Shown one piece after another: positions 35,200 to 42,733 of a DNA stretch of 64,000 nucleotides. The stretch lies in NCBI GenBank assembly GCA_041751875.1, contig JBGSIC010000010.1, forward strand, positions 124,001 through 188,000, in the 5' to 3' direction. The notes beneath the pieces are model-generated. The model did not search any database, was not told the origin of the DNA, and saw only the letters and a program-made list of their open reading frames with translations. Made by a program: the position numbers and the translations under genes. Numbering within the stretch: position 1 is the stretch's first letter; each line of letters starts with the position of its first letter. This DNA is from JBGSIC01 sp041751875. Lineage in GTDB: Bacteria > Bdellovibrionota > FAC87 > UBA2466 > JACKAF01.

Positions 35200-36385
35200 G
35201 CGTTCGTTCGTATAGTTTTTCAAAAATGGTTTGGGCCACCAATTTATTCAAGTCAGGGCCGTAGTGAAGTTCATCGGCAAACGCGTTCACCAGTTTGTTT
35301 TTCTCACAAAGTTGCGAGAGGTTGTGAATCCCTGGAATCCGGTTCTTTAAAAAGTCGTCATAAAGGGCTTTGACCGGCTTTTGCTGGTCGGAACCCAAGA
35401 GGCGGTTGTTGGCACACCGAAACTGGCCGTGCGGTTGCCAGATGAAATGAGTCTTGATGCCATACACCTCGGCGATGGCTTTTCGCTGTTTCATCGTTTC
35501 TACGTAAGATTGGCGGAGGGCTTGCGTGGAAAACTCTGATTCGGGGTGGGAGTTCAAATAGGCGTAGCGCTGCTTGAGAATGAAATTCATCTTTTTATTT
35601 GTTTCCACGCTTTCGATCTGATTGATCAGGCGCAGAATTGGAATTTCGTTTGGAAAAGGGAAGGTCAGAAAACCACGTTGTTGCTTTTCCCAAAGTGCTG
35701 CCGTTTCCCGTGACCAAATGGGAACGTTTTTCGCGCCTTGCTGATTTCGGAAAGCGACCCCATCGATAAAAATTGCCATGGAAGGGCGATGTCCGGCGTG
35801 TAGGAGGCGCTCGAATAGCACTAGTTCTTGATACCAGGAGTGGCCGCGCCCCGCGTAGTTCACGACTTCGTATCCCAGAGTGTTGGGATATTGCTGAACT
35901 CGCGTATTGAAGGCTTCTTGTAGATAGCTCGGAATAGTCCATTCGTCGGCAGCGTGAACGCCAAAGGTCGTACTTCCTCCAAAGACAAAAACTTTGTGGC
36001 CTACCACATGATTAGGAGCGGTCGATTTGCGAAACTCAAAACCATATTCGTCACGTGTGACGTTGAGGGTTTTACTTTTGAACGGAGGGTCGGCAACTTG
36101 CACATAGGGACGAAAGACCGTCCCTTCTTGAAGATAACTGTGTTCGTCGTTTAGGACCGAGCGCAGTCGCTCTTTGGAAACGGAATGGTAGGCACGCAGG
36201 TCGACTTGTGGTTGAACGACTACGTTTTCTTTCTCGGCTCCCTCATCAGACGAATACCAAAGACTGATGACTCCATTGAGCCCTAGAAAGAGAAAGCCCG
36301 CCGTGGTCACCACGAGCGCCAACATCTGATAGTGGCGCGCGAGCTGAAGCTTAGCCAGAAGCGAGTTGAAGTACTGGGTCCACAT
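35180..36385 (-). CDS. Membrane-anchored SGNH-hydrolase-like protein, paralogue 2
   Basis: A 401-residue protein with one N-terminal membrane helix (MLALVVTTAGFLFLGLNGVI). The SGNH blocks are VFVFGGSTTFGVHAADEWTIPSYL cut at the start serine motif GGSTT, then NYAGRGHSWYQEL, IFIDGVAF and ELHYGPDLNKLVAQ. Compared with its neighbour the serine, glycine and terminal histidine blocks are kept, so both should be catalytically competent. AAGG lies directly before the ATG. First gene of the four-gene leftward cluster; its promoter should be in the 157-base gap upstream. Confidence 0.75.
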   Translation of the reverse strand: MWTQYFNSLLAKLQLARHYQMLALVVTTAGFLFLGLNGVISLWYSSDEGAEKENVVVQPQVDLRAYHSVSKERLRSVLNDEHSYLQEGTVFRPYVQVADPPFKSKTLNVTRDEYGFEFRKSTAPNHVVGHKVFVFGGSTTFGVHAADEWTIPSYLQEAFNTRVQQYPNTLGYEVVNYAGRGHSWYQELVLFERLLHAGHRPSMAIFIDGVAFRNQQGAKNVPIWSRETAALWEKQQRGFLTFPFPNEIPILRLINQIESVETNKKMNFILKQRYAYLNSHPESEFSTQALRQSYVETMKQRKAIAEVYGIKTHFIWQPHGQFRCANNRLLGSDQQKPVKALYDDFLKNRIPGIHNLSQLCEKNKLVNAFADELHYGPDLNKLVAQTIFEKLYERTHDEHTL

Positions 36386-36542
36386 CCTTATGTCCCCAAA
36401 ATTAAGGTTCGACCGCGCCTATCCTTAGGCGGGGTTCTCAACTGGCTATTCGGAAGATTGTGAAGAAAACTCAACAATCTTATGACGCAACAGGCCCTCC
36501 TAGTTTCTTGACAGCAGGCTAAGACATTGATGTTTTTGATAG

Positions 36543-37184
36543 ATGCTCGAATTCAACGTGCGCATGACTCGGCTTGTCGAAGAGGTGGTTCGAGTGCTGC
36601 CCGAGTTTCATTTCATCGATTTGGCGCGCGTTCGTGTGAGTTCCTCCTCCGCGCATTCCAACCGGCGTTCGGGGCTAGTCGCTTATTTGCTTCCGCTTAA
36701 ATACAAGGATGGGCGGCCGGTGGAACGCAAAATTCGGGGCCGCCACGAGTACCATTACGGGATGGTCCCTGTAATGGATGAAGGAGTGGAATTGCTCTAT
36801 TTGATCTATTTTTTGTTGCCACGTTTTTTGAATCTGACTTTGCGTGAAAAGTTAGAAACCGTCATCCATGAGTTGTTTCACATCAATCCCGCGTTTAACG
36901 GCGATGTGCGAAGATTGCCGGGGAGAAGCCACCTGCACGGCCATTCGCACGAGGACTACGACCGCAATATCCGCCGGCTGACCGAAAAGTTTCTTTCTCT
37001 TCCGCACGATTCGCAGGTTTATGCGTGCTTCAAAGGTAACGCCACCCAAATTCGACTGCGCGAAGGCGATATTGTTGCTCGTCATCGTCGCGAGCCCCGT
37101 CCTACGCTGCTCAAAGTTTCTCGGGTGGGGATTTTTCGTCCCCCTTTTAAGTTCCTTACCCGCACGAACCCCAGTCAGGTCTAA
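36543..37184 (+). CDS. Putative HExxH metallopeptidase-like protein
   Basis: A 213-residue cytoplasmic-looking protein with no signal peptide. The motif VIHELFHINPAFNGD (H109, E110, H113) is a zinc-peptidase HExxH, and a histidine-rich segment follows at 130-136 (HLHGHSHEDYD) that could supply the third ligand. It resembles the small 'putative phage metallopeptidase' group, but I cannot name a family securely. The C-terminal 45 residues are basic. No phage genes are nearby. The downstream lipoprotein gene follows after 74 bases on the same strand. Confidence 0.62.
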   Translation: MLEFNVRMTRLVEEVVRVLPEFHFIDLARVRVSSSSAHSNRRSGLVAYLLPLKYKDGRPVERKIRGRHEYHYGMVPVMDEGVELLYLIYFLLPRFLNLTLREKLETVIHELFHINPAFNGDVRRLPGRSHLHGHSHEDYDRNIRRLTEKFLSLPHDSQVYACFKGNATQIRLREGDIVARHRREPRPTLLKVSRVGIFRPPFKFLTRTNPSQV

Positions 37185-37258
37185 GGACCCATTTTCGAAC
37201 CCGTTGTCGGTAATTTTCCGCCTGTGCAACTGGCGCCATTTCTGCAACAGGGAAACGC

Positions 37259-37672
37259 ATGCGTGCTTTAGCGCTATTACTCTTAGTGGCGTGCGGAACA
37301 ATGAACGAGGCGCACGATCTGCAACTACAGTTGCGTGTGCCTCTTTCCCTCAAACGCTCTTCTTTGCGTTACCAGCGTTTCTTGGACAGGGTAACTTCCC
37401 TTGAGGTTGAAATGGAAACCGTGAAGAAGGGAAGGGTCAGCCGACACAATATCCATTTTCCGGTAAGCCGTTGGGAAGCGCTTTTTGTACCGCTGGCGCC
37501 ATCGCAAGAGGTGCACGAGATCACCGTGCGAGTTTGGGATAGAGATCGGGAAGGCCGGCCGCGCTCGCAACCGGCTCTGGTGGCTCAAAAACGTTTGACC
37601 CAGAAGGAAAGAAAAGAGCGTTCAGTGGAATTAATTTTGCGTCCGCAGGTTTCGTTGCGAGACTATGACTAG
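37259..37672 (+). CDS. Small lipoprotein of unknown function
   Basis: A 137-residue protein with a lipoprotein signal (MRALALLLLVAC, lipobox LVAC with lipid cysteine at 12). The mature part is beta-rich and basic (LQLQLRVPLSLKRSSLRYQRF, HEITVRVWDRDREGRPRS), with no recognised family. AGGGA precedes the ATG at six bases. It is convergent with HPPD, 10 bases apart. Confidence 0.65.
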   Translation: MRALALLLLVACGTMNEAHDLQLQLRVPLSLKRSSLRYQRFLDRVTSLEVEMETVKKGRVSRHNIHFPVSRWEALFVPLAPSQEVHEITVRVWDRDREGRPRSQPALVAQKRLTQKERKERSVELILRPQVSLRDYD

Positions 37673-37682
37673 ATGGCGCCTT

Positions 37683-38747
37683 CTAAGCTTGAAGGACGCC
37701 GCGTTCGATCTGGTCGCGCTCGATTGCCTCGAACAAAGCACCAAAATTACCTTCGCCAAATCCGTCGTTCCCTTTTCTCTGAATCACTTCATAGAAGAGA
37801 GGACCCACCATGTTTTTGGTGAAAATTTGTAGGAGGTAACCATTTTTGTCACCGTCTACCAGAACTTGATGCCTTTCGAGCTCATCAATGTCTTCTGAAA
37901 CATTGGGAACACGGCGCGGGACCGCTTCATAGTAAGTGTGAGGAACGCTAAGAAACTCTATTTTCTCCGCACGCAACTGAGACAGCGAATCCACAATGTG
38001 GCTTGTGGCAAGAGCAACATGCTGGATGCCCGGTCCGTGATTCACATTCAAGAACTCCTGAATCTGTGATGCAGCCTCGGTGGGCTCGTTAACGGGCATT
38101 TTGATGACCCCATCAGGGCTAACCATCACATACGAATACAAGCCTGTTCGTTCGGTATGAATGTCAAAAAACTTGGTGTTCTCGAGGCCAAAAATCGTTT
38201 CATAGAATCCGACCCATTCTTTGATCGTCCCTTGATCCACGTTAGTTGTCAGATGGTCGATTTTTTGCAAACCGAAGCCATTGTTTTCTACGAGTAGCGG
38301 CGTATTGAATCCCTCTGCGAAGAGATTTCCTTCACGAGAAATGAAGGAATGCCAAACGTCACCAAACGCTTTTATCGAAGCCTGTTCGACGGATCCGAAA
38401 TCTTTGCGATAGGCCTTAGGAGGAGACGCTACTTTGGCGCCACGAGAAAGCGCAATTTCGAAAGCCGACACCACGTTTTCGCAACGGAAGGCGACGTTCA
38501 TGACGCCTTCACCATGTTTGGCCAAAAACTTTGCCACCGGATCGGCTGGATCCGTGCTGTGACTCAGCAGAATGCGAATGTCGTTTTGGACAAGAAGGAT
38601 CGATTTTAATTTGCGTTCCAGAATTTCTCTGGAGCCGCCGCGATCAAAGCCCAAATGTTTGTAGAGTTCGACCGACTTCTCTAGGTCATTAACCGCAAAT
38701 TCAATGTGGTCGAAACCGCTGATTTTAAGCGCTGAAAAATCTGACAT
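37683..38747 (-). CDS. hppD: 4-Hydroxyphenylpyruvate dioxygenase
   Basis: It converts 4-hydroxyphenylpyruvate to homogentisate, the second oxidative step of tyrosine degradation. Two vicinal-oxygen-chelate domains are visible (GFDHIEFAVNDLEKSVELY and QKIDHLTTNV). The iron ligands are H165, H243 (GIQHVAL) and E320 (LFYEVIQRKG), and the C-terminal GFGEGNFGALFEAIERDQ is diagnostic. ATG 38747 follows GGGGGC at six bases; a start six codons earlier is possible. The gene is not linked to homogentisate dioxygenase in this window. Together with phhA and phhB it implies catabolism of phenylalanine through tyrosine. Confidence 0.96.
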   Translation of the reverse strand: MSDFSALKISGFDHIEFAVNDLEKSVELYKHLGFDRGGSREILERKLKSILLVQNDIRILLSHSTDPADPVAKFLAKHGEGVMNVAFRCENVVSAFEIALSRGAKVASPPKAYRKDFGSVEQASIKAFGDVWHSFISREGNLFAEGFNTPLLVENNGFGLQKIDHLTTNVDQGTIKEWVGFYETIFGLENTKFFDIHTERTGLYSYVMVSPDGVIKMPVNEPTEAASQIQEFLNVNHGPGIQHVALATSHIVDSLSQLRAEKIEFLSVPHTYYEAVPRRVPNVSEDIDELERHQVLVDGDKNGYLLQIFTKNMVGPLFYEVIQRKGNDGFGEGNFGALFEAIERDQIERGVLQA

Positions 38748-38806
38748 ATTTGCCCCCGTGCCCATTTAATCTCGCCAAGTTTTAGGGATCGGTCAAGTCG
38801 CGGTGA

Positions 38807-39520
38807 CTAGTAGCGTGGGGGGCCCAGATCCGGGCGCTTTTGGCGGGTGAGCTGCATTGACTGTTCACGTCTCCATTCAGCGACACGAGCGTGGTCGCCG
38901 CTGAGTAAAACATCGGGGACCACGAGGTCCCGAAACTCAGCCGGGCGAGTATATTGGGGGTATTCAAGTAGCGGGCTTTGCGTTTGAGGATCTTTGAGCG
39001 CAAAGCTTTCCACCACTTCACGTCCCCCCAAAGTTCCATCCAGGCCTCGTATGAATGCGTCGACAAACGCCACTGCCGGGAGTTCGCCACCCGTCAGCAC
39101 GAAGTCTCCCAAGGAAATCTCATCGTCCACCCAGTAGTCGATAAAACGCTGGTCGACCCCTTCGTAGTGCCCGCAGATAAGCAGATAATGTTCGACAGCC
39201 GTACGAGCATGGCATTCTTGAAGGAGGGCGTGGTTAAGTGGACGACCCGCGGGCGAAAAATAGATCGTTCGAAAAGACTCCGATTGTAGGGGCTCCGTGA
39301 TCTTTTCCCAGGCGCTTACCAGAGGGGGTAAGGCCATCAACATTCCGCCGCCACCACCGTAAGGCATGTCGTCGACCTGCTGATGGGGTCCATTTCCGTA
39401 GTCACGGAGATTTACCATTTCGTAGTCGAATAGTCCGGCTTTCTGAGCACGACCGGGAATGCTTGTTTTGAGCCATACATCAATCGCGTCCGGAAACAGC
39501 GTTAGAAAATAAAACTTCAT
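38807..39520 (-). CDS. trmD: tRNA (guanine37-N1)-methyltransferase
   Basis: The SPOUT-family enzyme methylates G37 next to the anticodon to prevent frameshifting. Typical stretches are MKFYFLTLFPDAI, DDMPYGGGGGMLM (residues that bind the SAM adenosine), LICGHYEGVDQRFID, DEISLGDFVLTGGELPA and the C-terminal VPDVLLSGDHARVAEWRRE. 237 residues is normal. It overlaps rimM by four bases (ATGA). The usual next gene rplS is missing here; HPPD follows instead. Confidence 0.97.
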   Translation of the reverse strand: MKFYFLTLFPDAIDVWLKTSIPGRAQKAGLFDYEMVNLRDYGNGPHQQVDDMPYGGGGGMLMALPPLVSAWEKITEPLQSESFRTIYFSPAGRPLNHALLQECHARTAVEHYLLICGHYEGVDQRFIDYWVDDEISLGDFVLTGGELPAVAFVDAFIRGLDGTLGGREVVESFALKDPQTQSPLLEYPQYTRPAEFRDLVVPDVLLSGDHARVAEWRREQSMQLTRQKRPDLGPPRY

Positions 39521-40068
39521 TTCGTGTTCCCTTTGCCGAGAGAATCGAGATGTCGCACATAAATTTCTCTCTTAGTGGCATCCACCCGCGCGATGAAGTG
39601 GGAGGTTGCAGGAACGGCGAGAATTTTTTTAGAAGGTAGAGCAATATTCCACAAGGCGTGACCAATTCGAGTGTCCGTTCTTAGGTCTTCAACCGCCGCC
39701 AGCGTTCCGACTGTTTCTCCAGAGTCTGCGTCCACTACACGGCACCCTTCTAGATCGCTGACATAAAACTCGTTGCTCTCGAGAGCTTTCAGTTCCGCTC
39801 GCTCCGCAAAAATTCCCTGATCCCGCAGCGCTTGAGCCGCACTTTCCTCAGCGACACCTTGTAGGGTGATTTTCCATCCTTTGGGCATCCAAGCGCTCTC
39901 TACTACGGAGTAGGGCTGGTAGTTTTCGGCGTGTTTTAGAAAGAGAGTGGAGACATAGCCCAAAGCAGAAGACTGCCCCGCGTCCGTACGGACGAGAAAA
40001 CTTCCCTGGTAGCCGTGAGGTTTGACAATGGTGCCCAGCAATACGTATTGCGCGGAGCTTTGAGACAT
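39517..40068 (-). CDS. rimM: 16S rRNA processing protein RimM
   Basis: A ribosome maturation factor that binds S19 during assembly of the 30S head. The N-terminal domain starts LLGTIVKPHGYQGSFLVRTD and the PRC-barrel-like C-terminal domain contains EFYVSDLEGCRVVDADSGETVGTLAAVEDL and the ILAVPATSHFIARVD region. 183 residues is normal. It lies between the KH protein (five bases) and trmD (four-base overlap) in a conserved translation operon. Confidence 0.93.
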   Translation of the reverse strand: MSQSSAQYVLLGTIVKPHGYQGSFLVRTDAGQSSALGYVSTLFLKHAENYQPYSVVESAWMPKGWKITLQGVAEESAAQALRDQGIFAERAELKALESNEFYVSDLEGCRVVDADSGETVGTLAAVEDLRTDTRIGHALWNIALPSKKILAVPATSHFIARVDATKREIYVRHLDSLGKGNTK

Positions 40069-40073
40069 TTAAT

Positions 40074-40316
40074 TCATTCTAGGATTTCGAGTACCGACCG
40101 TTTTCTCAGCTTGGTGGAAACTGCCCCAAGGATGGTTCTCAGTGAGCGGGCGGTTCGTCCTTCTTTTCCTATCACTTTGCCTAAATCTTCTCTCGCAACC
40201 TTAAGTTCGATCACTGTGGTTTGCTCACCGTTGATTTCGCCCACCGTGACCTTGTCCGGCTGATCGACGAGCGCCTTGGCCATAACCTCAACCAGATTTC
40301 TTAGTTCATCCACCAC
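40074..40316 (-). CDS. khpA: KH-domain RNA-binding protein (KhpA/YlqC family)
   Basis: An 80-residue protein consisting of a single type II KH domain. The RNA-binding GxxG loop is VIGKEGRTARSLR (49-61). The family normally sits between rpsP and rimM, as here, and in other bacteria binds many RNAs with a partner Jag/KhpB. AAGGAGG is located just upstream of the start. Confidence 0.93.
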   Translation of the reverse strand: MVDELRNLVEVMAKALVDQPDKVTVGEINGEQTTVIELKVAREDLGKVIGKEGRTARSLRTILGAVSTKLRKRSVLEILE

Positions 40317-40373
40317 TGCAAACCTCCTTAAGAGGATACACTGCTTGGCGCGAAGAACGTCCGATCAGAAAGT

Positions 40374-40706
40374 CTAGGCCTCTTTGGGAGCGGGCTTAGC
40401 CTTCTTGGCTTTAGGAGCCGGGCGTTCTTTTTTAACTTTCGGTTCCCGGACCGTACTCTTGTCGAGCTCCGTCAGAATCGACTGGATGCGGTTTTTCACC
40501 GAGTCCGAGAGCTGCGCGCCCACGCCTAACCAGTAGGTTAAACGAGGCTTTGAAATTGTTAACGAATCAAGCTCTTTACGGGGGTCAAATGTGCCCAAGC
40601 GTTCGATAAAGCGACCGTTTCTTTGAAAGCGCCCATCCTGCACTACAATCCGATAGTAGGGTTTGTGCTTTGTGCCGTGCCGAGCAAAACGAATTACCGT
40701 AGCCAT
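40374..40706 (-). CDS. rpsP: 30S ribosomal protein S16
   Basis: A small ribosomal subunit protein. The N-terminal VIRFARHGTKHKPYYRIVVQD and GRFIERLGTFDPR are the family signature, and YWLGVGAQLSDSVKNRI follows. The length of 110 residues includes a C-terminal Lys/Pro/Ala-rich tail (PAPKAKKAKPAPKEA) beyond the 80-residue core. Second gene of the ffh-rpsP-khpA-rimM-trmD block. Confidence 0.97.
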   Translation of the reverse strand: MATVIRFARHGTKHKPYYRIVVQDGRFQRNGRFIERLGTFDPRKELDSLTISKPRLTYWLGVGAQLSDSVKNRIQSILTELDKSTVREPKVKKERPAPKAKKAKPAPKEA

Positions 40707-40758
40707 TACTTACTCCAAGTAGCTTACTGTGTTCCTTACTAAAAACCTCTGGTTCGTA

Positions 40759-42087
40759 TCACATCCTCATACGTTTGCCCATAGCGGATTTCTTACCCAA
40801 ACGGGACATCATTTTACGGGCTTCGAGGAACTGTTTGATGAGCCGGTTTATGTCTTCCACCTTCGTACCGCTGCCGGAGGCAATGCGCTTGCGGCGGCTA
40901 CCATCAAGCACCGCGTGGTTGATCCGCTCTTCGGGGGTCATCGACAGGATGATCGCCTCAATCTTTCGGAGTTCCGTTTCCGGAGGGCTCATGTCTTTAA
41001 GCTGCTTTTTTATTTGCCCCATACCGGGCAAGAAGCGCATTAGGTTTTCCAGCGATCCCATTTTTTTGATTTGCTGGAGGTGTACATAGAAATCGGCCAA
41101 CGTGAAGTCGTTTTTCTTCACCTTTTTGGCTAGTTTAAGACTTTCAGCGGGGTCCAACGCCGACTGCGCTTTTTCTGCCAGCGAAAGAAGGTCACCCATG
41201 TCCAAAATGCGGGAGGCTAAGCGGTCGGGGTGAAAAGTTTCGAAATCGGAAGTTTTTTCACCTGTACCGACAAACTTAATCGGGCAGCCAGTCACCGATC
41301 GGACCGAAAGCGCAGCACCCCCTCGTGCATCACCGTCTAATTTGGTGAGGACCACGCCAGTCAGAGGCAGTCGCTCATGAAAGGTGCTGGCAATCTGAAC
41401 TGCGTCCTGCCCGGTCATCGCATCGAGCACCAATAAAATTTCCGTCGGGTCGAGTTCTTCGGAGACGTCCTCGATTTCCGACATCATCTCTTCGTCAACA
41501 TGTAGGCGACCCGCGGTATCGAGTAGCAACACATCCACGTTAAGTCGGATAGCCTGCTCCTTAGCGAGGGTAGCGCGGTGGCGAGCAGAATCAATCACCG
41601 GGCTATCGAAGTAATCCACCTTGAGAGCGGAAACCGCCGTGCGTAACTGTTCCAACGCCGCCGGACGGTAGATGTCGATTGACGCCACCATCACGGTTTT
41701 CTTTTCTTTTTCTCGAATGAACTGGGCGAGTTTAGCGACGGTAGTCGTTTTGCCCGCACCCTGTAAGCCAGCGACCATGAACACGGCGGGGGGACGGACT
41801 TGAAAATTTAGGGGCGTGGCTTTTCCGCCCATAAGCTGAGTGAGTTCTTCGTAAACCACCCGTATAAACTGCTGCTCGGGCGAAAGGCCTTTTTTAACTT
41901 CACTGCCGATACATTTGGCTCTCACCGCTTCTATGAAGTCCTTAACGACTTTTACGTTCACATCGGCTTCGAGAAGATTGCGCCGCAGCTGGCGACAAAC
42001 TTCATCCAGAACTTCTTCGGTGAAGACCATTTTGCCACCGAGGGCACGAATGGTTTCAAGCAGCTTCTCCGTTAAGGTTTCAAACAT
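40759..42087 (-). CDS. ffh: Signal recognition particle protein Ffh
   Basis: The SRP54 GTPase that targets ribosome-nascent chains to the membrane. The N domain begins MFETLTEKLLETIRALGG, the G domain has GLQGAGKTTTVAKLA (P-loop), DTAGRLHVDEEM and TKLDGDARGGAALS, and the methionine-rich M domain ends in MSRLGKKSAMGKRMRM. I chose ATG 42087, giving 442 residues; a longer frame to 42156 adds residues unlike Ffh. The start has no clear Shine-Dalgarno sequence. No 4.5S RNA gene was recognised in the window. Confidence 0.97.
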   Translation of the reverse strand: MFETLTEKLLETIRALGGKMVFTEEVLDEVCRQLRRNLLEADVNVKVVKDFIEAVRAKCIGSEVKKGLSPEQQFIRVVYEELTQLMGGKATPLNFQVRPPAVFMVAGLQGAGKTTTVAKLAQFIREKEKKTVMVASIDIYRPAALEQLRTAVSALKVDYFDSPVIDSARHRATLAKEQAIRLNVDVLLLDTAGRLHVDEEMMSEIEDVSEELDPTEILLVLDAMTGQDAVQIASTFHERLPLTGVVLTKLDGDARGGAALSVRSVTGCPIKFVGTGEKTSDFETFHPDRLASRILDMGDLLSLAEKAQSALDPAESLKLAKKVKKNDFTLADFYVHLQQIKKMGSLENLMRFLPGMGQIKKQLKDMSPPETELRKIEAIILSMTPEERINHAVLDGSRRKRIASGSGTKVEDINRLIKQFLEARKMMSRLGKKSAMGKRMRM

Positions 42088-42149
42088 ACGGGCTAAAGTA
42101 GTGGCGCATTTTGCGAACGGCAAGAAAGAGAAACTTTGTCCGAAACTAA

Positions 42150-42218
42150 GGGGCAACCTCTGTATACGAAGTTGCCCCTACATGGGTTGGGGGCTTACGG
42201 CCTTGCGAGCGCGTAAGC
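42150..42218 (-). repeat. REP-like double-hairpin unit, copy 1
   Basis: Read on the minus strand: hairpin B (GCTTACG / CGTAAGC, 42193-42218), a conserved single-stranded stretch including the tetranucleotide GTAG, then hairpin A (GGGGCAAC / GTTGCCCC, 42150-42178). Bases 42175-42199 are identical to 42440-42464 in copy 2, while both stems differ in sequence but stay paired. GTAG followed by a GC-rich hairpin is the layout of REP elements mobilised by RAYT transposases. Confidence 0.7.
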
Positions 42219-42405
42219 GAGGAAACGTTTCCACCCTGATTAACTTCCAAGTGGGGCTCGGAAGTTAACGCCACCTAGATAATACGCGAGCGCCTTGGAT
42301 ACAAAGAAATTCAACACGTTTTCGCGAGTGCTGAGCACAAGTTTGAAGGTAAGACCTAAAGACGGCCCATTGAGCGACCACAGCACGACTTATAGGGGCA
42401 GGGAT

Positions 42406-42442
42406 AAAAAAAAAGGGACGGCCCTTTTTCAAGGACCGTCCC
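42406..42442 (-). terminator. Rho-independent terminator for the tldD-tldE transcript
   Basis: On the minus strand the GC-rich stem of REP-like copy 2 (11 bp with one mismatch, loop of four) is followed immediately by nine T (42414-42406). It lies about 290 bases beyond the tldE stop and would end leftward transcription before ffh. Confidence 0.8.
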
Positions 42443-42485
42443 CTACATGGGTTGGGGGCTTACGTTCCTTTTGGGGGGAACGTAA
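42415..42485 (-). repeat. REP-like double-hairpin unit, copy 2
   Basis: Same orientation as copy 1. Hairpin B is TTACGTTCC / GGAACGTAA (42460-42485) and hairpin A is GGGACGG-CCTT / AAGG-CCGTCCC (42415-42442) with one internal mismatch. The 25 bases 42440-42464 are identical to copy 1. Only the core and the layout are conserved, not the stems. Confidence 0.7.
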
Positions 42486-42733
42486 CTTTTATAAACTCTT
42501 TGCCGGCACTTCCTACTCAACTCAACTCTGCATCTTCTACTCTGCGTCAACTCAGCGCAGCGCCAGCGAACGACGGGTTATGTAACGCAGGGATATGGTG
42601 AAAGCAAGGATTAAAACAAAAAAAGTTCTTCTACGAAAACGTTGGGTAAGTATTTGATATTATATTGGAAAAAATACGGAACGCGACAGTGGGACAAATA
42701 AAATACCAATTAATTTCTTGAGAAGGGGGCTTA

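Larger units (their letters stand above)
42088..42733. other. 646-base intergenic region rich in hairpins
   Basis: The gap between tldE and ffh, both leftward. From right to left it contains an AT-rich stretch after tldE (42600-42730), the terminator and REP-like copy 2, an unremarkable spacer, a 9-bp hairpin TTAACTTCC / GGAAGTTAA (42240-42268), the palindrome GGAAACGTTTCC (42221-42232) and REP-like copy 1. The ffh promoter should be in the left 150 bases. No reading frame in it looks coding. Confidence 0.6.

Noticed and set aside
42150..42485. SRP (4.5S) RNA gene near ffh
   Set aside because: The conserved GGAAGCAGCC-type tetraloop region of SRP RNA is absent; the hairpins fit REP-like repeats instead.
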